NCBI GenBank assembly: GCA_017477465.1
Contig: JAFUVU010000030.1
Location: 1-37,058, forward strand
From: Bacteroidales bacterium
GTDB lineage: Bacteria; Bacteroidota; Bacteroidia; Bacteroidales; UBA932
Length of the DNA: 37,058 bases
Direction: 5' to 3'
The first letter of the stretch is position 1, and each line of letters opens with the position of its first letter. Of the stretch, positions 11,891-20,787 are shown piece after piece. The notes beneath the pieces are model-generated. The model had not been told where the DNA came from. It saw only the letters and a list, made by a program, of their open reading frames with translations, and made no database searches. The translations under genes were made by a program, and so were the position numbers.

Positions 11891-14737
11891 ATGACACCAT
11901 TTTTAAAGCAAGTGGCCGCACATTATTACGGCCAGTTACATACCAGGCAAATCTGCTTTGTCTTTCCAAACAGGAGGTCGATGGTATTTTTCAGAAAATA
12001 CCTTGGCGACCTTGTGAGGGAAAGCGGAAACGCCACTCCCCTGCCTGTCCCGTCGATGTACACAGTGAACGACTTCTTCTACAAGATCTCGCACGCTCAG
12101 GTCACAGACAAACTTAACCTGCTGCTGGAGCTTTACAGCGTTTACCGTTCCATCAACCCCCAGGCAGAATCCCTGGACGAATTCATCTATTGGGGAGAGG
12201 TCATGCTATCGGACTTCGACGACATAGACAAATACCTGGTCTCCCCTTCCGCCATACTGCAAAACGTGTCGGAGCTCAAATCCCTGGAAGACAATTTCGA
12301 CTACCTAAGCGACAATCAACGCGCGGCAATCAACAGTTTCCTGTCGCATTTCAGGGACGGGAAAGAGTCGCTGTCGATAAGCGAGGGCTCCGTCAAATAC
12401 AAGTTTCTGCGCATCTGGAACCAGCTCTACCCCATCTACACGCAGTTCAACGCAAGGCTGCAGGAAAAGGGATTGTCCTATGAAGGCATGGTTTACCGCA
12501 GCGTTGCAGGCAAGCTAAAAGAAGGCGCCAGCGTCGCGGACATACTGCATGCGGAACTGCCGGAGGTGGAGTCATACGTTTTCGTCGGCCTCAATGCACT
12601 TAATGAGTGCGAGCGCCTGCTTCTCAAAAAAATGCGCGATGCGGGCCTTGCAAGCTTCGTATGGGACTTCGAAAGCCAGGAAATCCGGAACAAGGAAAAC
12701 CAGTCCTCCTTTTTCATGAGGCGGAACCTGGAAGACTTCCCGCAGGCCTTCCCTTTGGAACCCATCGGCACTAAAAAGCCGGAAATCACCGTCATAAGCG
12801 TGCCGTCGGCCATCGGAGAAGCAAAACTGGCCCCTCAGATTCTGCAGCAAATCAAAGGCGACCCGGTGGAGACCGCCTTCGTCCTGCCAGATGAGAGCCT
12901 GCTCCTGCCGCTTCTGAACTCCATCCCCGAAGGACAGGACAGCATCAACGTCACAATGGGATACCCGATGTCGTCCAGCGCCGTTTTCACTCTCCTGCAC
13001 GCTTTGGGGCAGATGCAGCTGAAAATGCGCAACAAGGGCGACGTCAACTACTTCTATCACAGGCAAGTGCGCGAAGTTTTCTCCTCCGGCATCCTAAGGC
13101 AGCTACTGTCGCAGGAGGAGCAGGAACAAATCCGCAAAATAAAGGCCGATGCCAAATACTACATCCCGGCAAGCGACTTCGTCGGCCCGGTCTTGAAGCT
13201 TCTCTTCCGCCCCGTAATCACCAAGCCCACGGTAGCATCGACCCAGCAGAACCACGCTACGGAGCAATATTTTGCCGATATCGTCACGCTCATCGGGCAG
13301 AGGCTCGCCATTGACGGACAGATGCTTCTGGAGCTGGACTTTGCAAAACGCTGCCTCTCGCAGCTGAACATACTGCAGGGAGTGGACCTTGAAGTTTTGC
13401 CCGGCACCCATTTCCGCATGCTGGAAAGGCTGCTCGAGGGCATCTCGGTCCCCTTCAAGGGCGAACCGCTGAAAGGGCTACAGATCATGGGCCCGCTGGA
13501 AACCAGAGCCCTGGATTTCAAGAATTTAGTCATCCTCAGCGCAAACGAGGGCGTCTTTCCGCGCCGCAGCGTAAGCTCTTCGTTCATACCTCCCCAGCTT
13601 AGAAAAGGCTTCGGCCTGCCTACATACGAGTACCAGGATGCCGTCTGGGCCTATTATTTCTACCGCATGATCCAGAGGCCGGAAAAAATATGGCTCATCT
13701 ACGACAGCCGCACCGAAGGCCTCAAAAGCGGCGAAGAAAGCCGCTACATCAAGCAGCTGGAGTATCATTTCGGCTTCGAGCTCAAGCGAAAGGTCGCATC
13801 GGCCGCCCTTTGCACCGTGCCGCCCAAAAACATCATCCCAAAGACGCAGGAGCACGTTGACGCCATCCGGGCGCGGGAGCTGTCGGCATCGGCATTACAG
13901 AATTATCTTACGTGTCAGGCCAAGTTTTACTACCAGATTGTAGAAAACCTGCAGGTGGAGGACGATGTTGCCGAGTCCCTGGATTCGGGCATGCTGGGCA
14001 ACGCGTTCCACCATGTCATGCAAAGGCTCTACAGCAAGAAGCTCCTGGTGACGGCCGCCGATCTGGACGCCATGATAAAGGACAAGGCCGGCCTAAGGCG
14101 AATGATCCGCGAAGAAGTCCTTGCGGAGCTTCGTTCAATCGAGGTGAGCGGGCGCAATCTCGTGCTCGAAAAAGTGCTTCTTGACTATGTCCTGTCGGTC
14201 CTTAAGCACGACGCTTCGCTCCTAAAGAGCACCGGCGGCTGCGAAGGCTTCCGCATCATCGGCCTCGAGCAAAAGATGAAGACCAAGTGGGAAGGCTTCC
14301 GCTTCAAAGGCTACATAGACAGGATAGATTCCTACAAAGACGGCGAAGTGCGCATAGTGGACTACAAAACCGGAAAAGTGGAAGACGACGACATCCTGAT
14401 AACCGACGACAACGCGGCGGAGGTAGTGGAAAAGCTCTTCGGCGAAAGCAACAAAGGCCGGCCAAAAATCGCCCTCCAGCTATTCATGTACGACCTTTTC
14501 GCCCATGCCGATCCTTCCCTGAAAGACAGGCCGATAGTGAACAGCATCTACAGCACCGGACGCCTTTACACAGGACCGCTGCCCGATATGCCGGAAAGCC
14601 CGGCTTTCACCTCTCTTGTAAAAGAAAGGCTGAAGCTAATGCTGGACGAGATGGTGAACCTTGAAGTTCCTTTCAAACTCACCACCGAAAGCAAAACCTG
14701 CGAGTGGTGCGATTTCAAGGCCATCTGCGGCCGATAA
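11891..14737 (+). CDS. AddB-like PD-(D/E)XK nuclease/helicase-fold protein
   Basis: A 948-residue DNA double-strand-break repair protein of the AddB family. The N-terminal two thirds follow a degenerate superfamily-1 helicase fold (ICFVFPNRRSMVFFRKYL where Walker A would be, so probably no ATPase; later LVILSANEGVFPRR). The C-terminal nuclease domain has GYIDRID (Asp810) and VDYKTGK (Asp824, Lys826). Cys675 together with Cys937, Cys940 and Cys946 (CEWCDFKAIC) form the expected 4Fe-4S staple around the nuclease. It would partner a UvrD-like AddA to process broken ends to recombination hotspots. No AddA lies in this window. Its stop directly abuts the stop of convergent sppA with no base between. 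Confidence 0.85.
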   Translation: MTPFLKQVAAHYYGQLHTRQICFVFPNRRSMVFFRKYLGDLVRESGNATPLPVPSMYTVNDFFYKISHAQVTDKLNLLLELYSVYRSINPQAESLDEFIYWGEVMLSDFDDIDKYLVSPSAILQNVSELKSLEDNFDYLSDNQRAAINSFLSHFRDGKESLSISEGSVKYKFLRIWNQLYPIYTQFNARLQEKGLSYEGMVYRSVAGKLKEGASVADILHAELPEVESYVFVGLNALNECERLLLKKMRDAGLASFVWDFESQEIRNKENQSSFFMRRNLEDFPQAFPLEPIGTKKPEITVISVPSAIGEAKLAPQILQQIKGDPVETAFVLPDESLLLPLLNSIPEGQDSINVTMGYPMSSSAVFTLLHALGQMQLKMRNKGDVNYFYHRQVREVFSSGILRQLLSQEEQEQIRKIKADAKYYIPASDFVGPVLKLLFRPVITKPTVASTQQNHATEQYFADIVTLIGQRLAIDGQMLLELDFAKRCLSQLNILQGVDLEVLPGTHFRMLERLLEGISVPFKGEPLKGLQIMGPLETRALDFKNLVILSANEGVFPRRSVSSSFIPPQLRKGFGLPTYEYQDAVWAYYFYRMIQRPEKIWLIYDSRTEGLKSGEESRYIKQLEYHFGFELKRKVASAALCTVPPKNIIPKTQEHVDAIRARELSASALQNYLTCQAKFYYQIVENLQVEDDVAESLDSGMLGNAFHHVMQRLYSKKLLVTAADLDAMIKDKAGLRRMIREEVLAELRSIEVSGRNLVLEKVLLDYVLSVLKHDASLLKSTGGCEGFRIIGLEQKMKTKWEGFRFKGYIDRIDSYKDGEVRIVDYKTGKVEDDDILITDDNAAEVVEKLFGESNKGRPKIALQLFMYDLFAHADPSLKDRPIVNSIYSTGRLYTGPLPDMPESPAFTSLVKERLKLMLDEMVNLEVPFKLTTESKTCEWCDFKAICGR

Positions 14738-16516
14738 CTACTTAATCTCCAAAGAGTAAGGCATACGGGCGTAAACCACGGCCGGATTGCCTTTGACGGC
14801 AGAGCCAAGGGCCTTGCCCATAGCGGCGAAAGGAGTGCCTGCAAGGATTGTAGGCTCCTCGTTTGTCTGGCCGAAGGAGAGCATCATCTCCTCAAAGAAG
14901 GTAAGCGGCTTGGGATAATTCACAACGCTGTACTCGTCGGAGGCGTGGAAATCGGCAAGAGCCGCAGCGTAGGAAATGGCATCCTGAAGAGTGCCGATCT
15001 CGTCAACAAGGCCGATTTCAAGCGCATCGGTGCCGGTCCACACGCGGCCTTGGGCGATTGCGTCAATCTCAGCAGGTTCTTTGCCGCGGCTGGAGGCTAC
15101 AAGATTCACGAAGCTTTCGTAAATATCTTCCACAGATGCCTGCATATAAGCCAGTTCCGCATTGTCGAAGGGGCGCATCAGTGAGAACATGTCGCTGTGC
15201 TTGTTGGAGCCAACGGTTTCTACGCCTACGCCGACTTTCTTTGTAACCTCGGAGAATTCCGGAATCATTGAGAATACGCCGATGGAGCCGGTAATGGTTG
15301 TTGCGTCGGAATAGATTTTCTGGCAGCCGTTGGAAATCCAGTAACCGCCCGAAGCAGCATAATTGCCGTAAGATGCCACCAGGGGCTTTTCTTTCTGCAG
15401 CAGATCCAGTGCAGTGCGGATTTTAACCGATGCGCTAACGCTGCCGCCGGGAGAATTGACGCGAAGCACCACAGCCTTGACGCTCTTGTCTTTGCGCACC
15501 TCGTCGATTATTTGAACAAAGCGGTCCCCCGCCACTTGGCGATAATCTTTTCCATCCACGATTTCGCCATCCATATAGATGACGGCGACGTTGTTGCGGC
15601 CGGGGAAGCTTTCGCCGATGCGGGCAGTCACATAATCGGGGAAGGCCATCAGGCGAAGGTCCTTGGAGTCGCTCACCTGTGCAAGCGTGCACAGCTTCTG
15701 GACCAGGGCTTCGTGATCCACCAGTTCATCGGCAAGTTTGTTGGCGAGGAAGTCCTCCGGGAAATTGAGGGCCAGGTTGTCGATGAGGCTATTGAATTCA
15801 TCCTCAGGAATTTCACGCGCGGCCGAAATTGCCCCAGAGAACACCTTCCAGGCCGAATTTATCATCACCTGGTTCTGCTCGCGGTTTTCCGGCGAAGCGG
15901 AATTGCGGATGAACATCTCCCCTGCGCTCTTGTATTTGCCGTGGCGGATAAGCTGCACATTCACGCCTACCTTGTCAAGGACATCCTTAACGAAGGTCAG
16001 TTGCCCTGAAAGGCCGATGAGCGAGCTATTCCCGCCATGCTGGGTGCCCATGTAGATCTTGTCGGCAACTGTTGAAAGATAGTAAGAGCCGTTGCCAGGG
16101 TTTTCCATATAGGCGATGACGGCCTTGCCGCTGCGACGGAAGTCCGTGAGGGCTGCACGGAGTTCTTCCAGATCCGACATGCCTGCGGTGGCACCTTCGG
16201 CCCTCAGGAGGATATACTGGACTGCAGGGTCCGACGCAGCTACCTTTATGGCTTCCACAGCGTCACGAAGGCCAACTGCAGGGAGCATGTTGCCGCTGAA
16301 CAGCACCGATGACGAGGCTGTCATATCCTGCGTCTGCTCTGCAATCGTAAAGGCGGAAAGGTCCATGTCCAGGACGCCTCTACGCGGGAGTGAAACGCTG
16401 CCGCCACCGGTTGCAAGCGCGCTGCCGATGAGAATCATGAAGAACAAAAAGCCGATGATTCTGAGCACAATGTAGCCGCAGACTACGGCAAGCATGGTCT
16501 TTACAAAATCTTTCAT
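14738..16516 (-). CDS. sppA: signal peptide peptidase SppA, 67 kDa type
   Basis: A 592-residue membrane-anchored serine protease. One N-terminal transmembrane helix (about 8-34) is followed by two ClpP-like S49 domains. Catalytic residues are visible: Lys196 in GKYKSAGE of the first domain, and nucleophile Ser389 in NYAASGGYWIS of the second. NSPGGSVSAS at 354 is the usual strand turn. It degrades signal peptides left in the membrane after secretion. Length matches E. coli SppA. It lies one base after the clostripain-like gene in a two-gene minus-strand operon of envelope proteases. It has no room for a separate terminator at its 3' end, because it touches the convergent AddB-like gene. Confidence 0.93.
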   Translation of the reverse strand: MKDFVKTMLAVVCGYIVLRIIGFLFFMILIGSALATGGGSVSLPRRGVLDMDLSAFTIAEQTQDMTASSSVLFSGNMLPAVGLRDAVEAIKVAASDPAVQYILLRAEGATAGMSDLEELRAALTDFRRSGKAVIAYMENPGNGSYYLSTVADKIYMGTQHGGNSSLIGLSGQLTFVKDVLDKVGVNVQLIRHGKYKSAGEMFIRNSASPENREQNQVMINSAWKVFSGAISAAREIPEDEFNSLIDNLALNFPEDFLANKLADELVDHEALVQKLCTLAQVSDSKDLRLMAFPDYVTARIGESFPGRNNVAVIYMDGEIVDGKDYRQVAGDRFVQIIDEVRKDKSVKAVVLRVNSPGGSVSASVKIRTALDLLQKEKPLVASYGNYAASGGYWISNGCQKIYSDATTITGSIGVFSMIPEFSEVTKKVGVGVETVGSNKHSDMFSLMRPFDNAELAYMQASVEDIYESFVNLVASSRGKEPAEIDAIAQGRVWTGTDALEIGLVDEIGTLQDAISYAAALADFHASDEYSVVNYPKPLTFFEEMMLSFGQTNEEPTILAGTPFAAMGKALGSAVKGNPAVVYARMPYSLEIK

Positions 16517-16517
16517 A

Positions 16518-17765
16518 TCATTTTACTAGTTTTGTTGCTTCGTTCCAGGAAATCTGCTCCTTGTAGAACTGGTCAAGAACAGTGGTGCCCATAGAAGGCA
16601 GGTACATGGAAAGGCCGCTGTAAGTATTGATGGGGATTGAAAGGAAATACGGCGTCGCTGCCTTGTATATGACACAGCGGTCCAGGGCCTCGTCCAGGGC
16701 CGATTCTTCTTCGGCCGTTATGCCGGCTTTCAGCAGAATGTCCTTGAGGTCGTAGAAAAAATGCCTGTCGAAACGGAAATAGCCTTGTACCAAGTTTCCA
16801 TTAAGGCTTTTTATCTGATCGCGATATTTTTCAAACAAGGTTTCGCAAATCTCAGCCAGGGGCTCCATCTCCCGTGTATCCACAACGGAAATGGTTGCCG
16901 ACCTGCTGGATCCCGTCTGTGCATCGTAGTAAGCAAAATAATCCTTGCATACGGCCACCGGGTCCGGCTCGTCCATCAGCAGATGCTGCGTGATTGTGAG
17001 ATAATCGAAACCGTTTGCCAGCACTTCAGTTGGCGAGAAACCCACGATATCGGCCTTGTCTTTGAAAGCGTAGGCCACTTCTACGCAGCCGGAAAGGCAT
17101 GCATCCAGAAGGAAATAACTGAGTTTGAACGGGATGGCATCTATAAGTTCTTTGAGTTCCATCTCGTATGAGACGGTGCCCATCTTGTCCTGGCCTATGC
17201 TTCGCAGGGACTTTGCCCCATGCTTATATTCATAAGTGTCCGGATCGTTATAATACTCGGCGGGAAGCCAGCCCGATGCGTGGGAGGAAAACACCATGCC
17301 GTAATCCTTGGCGGGGAAACGGTTGTAGATGAATTGCATGGCTTCGTTGAAATTGTCCGCTTTGCATATCGGGGTATCCTGCCAGATTTTCAGGGTGTCG
17401 GCCACGGCGTTGCCGCTGAGGTCCGAGTGCAGTCTGTACAGGACCATAGGCTTTGAGGTATTGTAATCTCCGAAAGAATCGGTGGTGCGGGACAGCACGA
17501 GAAGGACATTTGCCGACCTGTACTTCCCTTTGGGAAGATATCCCTGCGAGAGTTCCTTCAAGTCCTCCTTCAGGTATTCCGACAGGCTGTTATAACCAGC
17601 TGATACCATTATCATTACATGACGCACCTCGTCTGAAGGCAAACGGCTTGCGGAGGGAAGCGATTCGCCGGTGGCGCTGTCCAGCTCAAAGACCGGGTCT
17701 TTGGAACAGGATAAACATGCCAACATAAAGGCAAGCAGCATTGATATGAAACGTGCGCAACGCAT
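16518..17765 (-). CDS. clostripain-like (C11) cysteine peptidase lipoprotein
   Basis: A 415-residue protein. It has a hydrophobic signal ending MLACLSC, with a likely lipid-anchored Cys20 followed by SKD. The catalytic dyad of peptidase family C11 is present: His162 in VFSSHASGW and Cys223 in FLLDACLSGCVEV. The surrounding YGMVFSSHASGW and LLDAC pattern is typical. C11 enzymes cleave after Arg/Lys and may self-process; here it would sit on the outer face of a membrane. It is first in the operon with sppA, one base apart. The promoter box ends seven bases before the ATG, so the leader is only a few bases. Confidence 0.85.
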   Translation of the reverse strand: MRCARFISMLLAFMLACLSCSKDPVFELDSATGESLPSASRLPSDEVRHVMIMVSAGYNSLSEYLKEDLKELSQGYLPKGKYRSANVLLVLSRTTDSFGDYNTSKPMVLYRLHSDLSGNAVADTLKIWQDTPICKADNFNEAMQFIYNRFPAKDYGMVFSSHASGWLPAEYYNDPDTYEYKHGAKSLRSIGQDKMGTVSYEMELKELIDAIPFKLSYFLLDACLSGCVEVAYAFKDKADIVGFSPTEVLANGFDYLTITQHLLMDEPDPVAVCKDYFAYYDAQTGSSRSATISVVDTREMEPLAEICETLFEKYRDQIKSLNGNLVQGYFRFDRHFFYDLKDILLKAGITAEEESALDEALDRCVIYKAATPYFLSIPINTYSGLSMYLPSMGTTVLDQFYKEQISWNEATKLVK

Positions 17766-17772
17766 TATTCTG

Positions 17773-17780
17773 CAAATTTA
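17773..17780 (-). promoter_or_regulatory. promoter -7 box of the clostripain-sppA operon
   Basis: Minus-strand TAAATTTG, an exact TAnnTTTG match, inside a palindrome with the plus-strand box at 17794. It implies a near-leaderless mRNA for the clostripain-like gene. Confidence 0.55.
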
Positions 17781-17793
17781 ACTATATTTTTAT

Positions 17794-17801
17794 TAAATTT
17801 G
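17794..17801 (+). promoter_or_regulatory. promoter -7 box of the M49 peptidase gene
   Basis: TAAATTTG, an exact TAnnTTTG match, 39 bases before ATG 17841. This rules out the in-frame ATG at 17799, which overlaps the box. It mirrors the minus-strand box at 17773-17780. Confidence 0.55.
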
Positions 17802-17840
17802 CACTTTAACCTGCCATCGGCAGGAAAAACAGTCATAAAA

Positions 17841-19847
17841 ATGAATACCATAGCTAAAATGACCTTCCTAACAGGAACAGCTCTTTTCCTCGCAGGCTGC
17901 AACAATCCTTCACAGGAAAACGACACCCCTAAATTCCGTTACACAATCGACAGTTTCGCAGACCTCAAAGTCATGCGTTACCAGATACCGGGCTGGGAAA
18001 ATCTAAGCCTGCAGCAAAAAGAATACGCCTACCACCTTGCAGAGGCGGCAAAATACGGCCGCGACATCCTCTGGGACCAGAACTGCCGCGACAACCTTCG
18101 CGTAAGGCATGCGCTGGAAGCCATCCTCACTGCCCCTGGCATCGACACGGAAACGCCTCAGTACCAGGACTTCCTGGTATATGCAAAACGCGTCTTCTTC
18201 TCCAACGGCATCCATCACCACTATGCCGAGGACAAGATTTTCCCCGCCTGCCCTCAGGAATATTTCGCAAGCCTTCTCTCGCAGGCCGGCGTAGATGATG
18301 AAGGCCTTCTTGATGTAATCTACAACCCCGCCGTGTGGCCGCAGCGCCGCTCCACCGAAACTTCCGGGGACATCGTCAAACAATCGGCAGTCAATTATTA
18401 CGAAGGCGTAACGCGCGAAGAGGTCGAGAAGTACTATCAGGGCATAGTTGACCCTTCAGACCCGGAGCCTATCTCCTGGGGCCTCAACACCAAGGTGGTC
18501 AAAGGACCGGACGGCAAAATCCGCGAACTTCCCTGGAAGGTGGGCGGCCTTTACTCCCCTGCCATCGAAAAGATTTGCGAAGAGCTTGCCCGCGCCCGCG
18601 AAGTGGCCGAAAACGACATCCAGAAGCGAGCCATCGGCCTTCTTATAGAATACTACAACACGGGCGACCTGCACCTCTGGGACAAATTCAACATCGAATG
18701 GGTTAAGGACACCCTCGGCACTGTCGATTTCATCAACGGCTTCATAGAAGACTACAATGACCCTCTGGGCCGCAAAGCCTCCTGGGAAGGCTACGTGAAC
18801 ATTAAGGACTTCGAGGCCTCCAAGCGCACGGAGATCCTGTCGGCAAACGCCCAATGGTTCGAAGACAACTCCCCCGTCGATCCCCGCTTCAAGAAAAAGG
18901 TGGTGAAGGGCATATCGGCAAAGGTTATCAATGCGGTATGCCTGTCCGGGGACAGCTATCCTTCTACGCCCATCGGCATAAACCTGCCCAATGCAGACTG
19001 GATCCGCAAGGAGCATGGCTCCAAGAGCGTCACCATTGCCAACATCACGCACACCTACGATTATGCAGCCCAAGAGCTTCCTACCAGCACGCTCTCGGAG
19101 TTCGCATATAGCAAGAAGGAAATCGAGATGGCCAAGAAATGGGGCACCCTTGCCGATGAAATCCACACCGACCTCCACGAATGCCTGGGCCACGGCTCAG
19201 GGCAGCTGCTGCCTGGTGTAAGCACCACAGCCATGGGCGAATACGCATCGGCCCTGGAGGAAGCAAGGGCAGACCTCTTCGGCCTCTATTATACTGCCGA
19301 TCCCAAGATGGTGGAACTTGGCATAATGCCGGATCCGGAGGCCTACAAGGCCGAATATGCCAACTACATCCGCAACGGCCTGATGGTGCAGTTCACGCGT
19401 GTGGAGCTTGGCCGCCCCAACACGGAAGCCCACATGCAGAACCGCAAACTCATCGCCCAGTGGTGCCTGGAGAAAGGTGCAAAGGACAAGGTCATCGTCA
19501 AGAAGGTCAAAAACGGCAAGACCTATTTCGTAGTCAATGATTACGTGAAACTCCGCGCCCTCTTTGCAGAACTTCTGGCCGAAATCCAGCGCATCAAAAG
19601 CGAAGGTGACTACGAGGCTGGAAAGAACCTTATCGAAACTTACGCGGTAAACATCGACCCTGCCCTGCACAAAGAGGTGAAAGAGCGCTACGAGGCCCTG
19701 AACCTGAAGCCCTACGGCGGCTTCGTGAATCCGGACATCCAGCCGGTAGTTGCAGAAGACGGCACAGTGACCGACTACGTCCCCGTTTACACGGACGACT
19801 ACCTGGGCCAGATGCTTCTGTACGGCAAAAAGTACGGCACACTTTAG
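17841..19847 (+). CDS. M49 (dipeptidyl peptidase III) family zinc lipoprotein peptidase
   Basis: A 668-residue protein. The signal ends FLAGC, with Cys19 as lipid anchor. The family's zinc motif HExxGH is present as HECLGH (His446, Glu447, His451), and the third ligand Glu lies in LEEARADLFG (about Glu473), both in long helices as in DPP III. The region ELGRPNTEAHMQNR is also typical. M49 enzymes release dipeptides from the N-terminus of short peptides. The lipid anchor would place it outside the cytoplasm, useful for peptide feeding. It is divergent from the clostripain-sppA protease operon, with which it shares a compact two-way promoter. It is followed by a hairpin terminator. Confidence 0.9.
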   Translation: MNTIAKMTFLTGTALFLAGCNNPSQENDTPKFRYTIDSFADLKVMRYQIPGWENLSLQQKEYAYHLAEAAKYGRDILWDQNCRDNLRVRHALEAILTAPGIDTETPQYQDFLVYAKRVFFSNGIHHHYAEDKIFPACPQEYFASLLSQAGVDDEGLLDVIYNPAVWPQRRSTETSGDIVKQSAVNYYEGVTREEVEKYYQGIVDPSDPEPISWGLNTKVVKGPDGKIRELPWKVGGLYSPAIEKICEELARAREVAENDIQKRAIGLLIEYYNTGDLHLWDKFNIEWVKDTLGTVDFINGFIEDYNDPLGRKASWEGYVNIKDFEASKRTEILSANAQWFEDNSPVDPRFKKKVVKGISAKVINAVCLSGDSYPSTPIGINLPNADWIRKEHGSKSVTIANITHTYDYAAQELPTSTLSEFAYSKKEIEMAKKWGTLADEIHTDLHECLGHGSGQLLPGVSTTAMGEYASALEEARADLFGLYYTADPKMVELGIMPDPEAYKAEYANYIRNGLMVQFTRVELGRPNTEAHMQNRKLIAQWCLEKGAKDKVIVKKVKNGKTYFVVNDYVKLRALFAELLAEIQRIKSEGDYEAGKNLIETYAVNIDPALHKEVKERYEALNLKPYGGFVNPDIQPVVAEDGTVTDYVPVYTDDYLGQMLLYGKKYGTL

Positions 19848-19897
19848 AAAAATGGCCTGCATTTGCCCGGAACAGGGCGTTAAAGCAGGCCATTTTT
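19848..19897 (+). terminator. terminator of the M49 peptidase gene
   Basis: AAAAATGGCCTGC (19848-19860) pairs with GCAGGCCATTTTT (19885-19897), a 13-bp stem. An inner stem GCCC/GGGC sits in the loop, and T residues close the right arm. It starts at the base after the stop and ends 13 bases before the next ATG. Confidence 0.75.
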
Positions 19898-19910
19898 AAA
19901 ACCATACCAA

Positions 19911-20786
19911 ATGATAATCGACGACTACAGGAACTACCTCAGGCTGGAACGAAGGATGTCTCCCAATACGGTGACCTCCTACTGCCACGACGTCGATGCC
20001 TTTCTGGAAAGTTGCGGCCGCGAGCCATCGCAAATCGGCACGGAAGACATCGAGGCATATCTTGGCAAAGTTTCTGCCGACGGCCTTTCCAAACGCAGTC
20101 TTGCACGGCTTCTGAGCTCCCTTCGCAGTTTCTTCGACTGGTGCGTGGAGGAGGGCGAGGTGAAGGACAATCCCTGCGACCGGGTGGATTCGCCAAAGCT
20201 TGGGAAGTACCTGCCGGCCGTGCTCAGCGTTGAAGAAGTGACGGCAATCCTGGAGTCGGTGGATTTGAAAGCGCCCTTCGGCAAGCGGAACAGGGCTATC
20301 CTGGAGGTTCTCTACAGCTGCGGCCTCCGAGTAAGCGAGGCGGCGGGGCTCAGAATCTCGCACGTTCATCTGGACGAAGGCTTCGTGGATGTCATCGGCA
20401 AGGGCGACAAGCAGCGCCTGGTGCCGATGGGCGAAGTGGCCGCCAATGCCATCCGCGCCTATCTGGAAGACCGGCCGGAGCCTGCATCCCGCGCATGGGA
20501 CGATTATCTTTTCCTGAGCCGCTTCGGCAAGCCGCTCAGCAGGGTTTCCCTTTTCAATCTGGTGAAGGAGCAGGCCATGGCGGCCGGCATTCAGAAGGAG
20601 ATTTCGCCCCACACCTTCCGCCACAGCTTCGCCACGCACCTTATAGAAAACGGGGCCGATCTGCGCACAGTGCAGGAAATGCTCGGCCACGAAAGCATTC
20701 TCACTACAGAAATCTATACCCACATCGACACCCGCACCTGGCATCGCGCCGTGCTGGAGCACCATCCCGGAAAACAAGATTCATAA
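19911..20786 (+). CDS. XerC/XerD-type tyrosine recombinase
   Basis: A 291-residue recombinase with a SAM-like DNA-binding N-domain (about 1-85) and a catalytic domain that keeps every active-site residue: Arg140 ([10 protein letters not shown]), Lys164 (IGKGDKQR), His234 and Arg237 ([10 protein letters not shown]), His260 (MLGHESI) and the Tyr269 nucleophile (IYTHID). Length and C-terminus match chromosomal XerC/D that resolves chromosome dimers at dif. One base separates it from guaA, so it is first in a three-gene operon (recombinase, guaA, DNA glycosylase) rather than part of a mobile element. XerC and XerD cannot be told apart from this sequence alone. Confidence 0.88.
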   Translation: MIIDDYRNYLRLERRMSPNTVTSYCHDVDAFLESCGREPSQIGTEDIEAYLGKVSADGLSKRSLARLLSSLRSFFDWCVEEGEVKDNPCDRVDSPKLGKYLPAVLSVEEVTAILESVDLKAPFGKRNRAILEVLYSCGLRVSEAAGLRISHVHLDEGFVDVIGKGDKQRLVPMGEVAANAIRAYLEDRPEPASRAWDDYLFLSRFGKPLSRVSLFNLVKEQAMAAGIQKEISPHTFRHSFATHLIENGADLRTVQEMLGHESILTTEIYTHIDTRTWHRAVLEHHPGKQDS

Positions 20787-20787
20787 T

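Noticed and set aside
18456-19193. 245-codon minus-strand ORF inside the M49 peptidase
   Set aside because: Shadow frame opposite a protein with an intact zinc motif.
19911-20786. Integrase of a mobile element
   Set aside because: It is tightly joined to guaA, has no attachment-site repeats or cargo nearby and has the length of chromosomal XerC/D.
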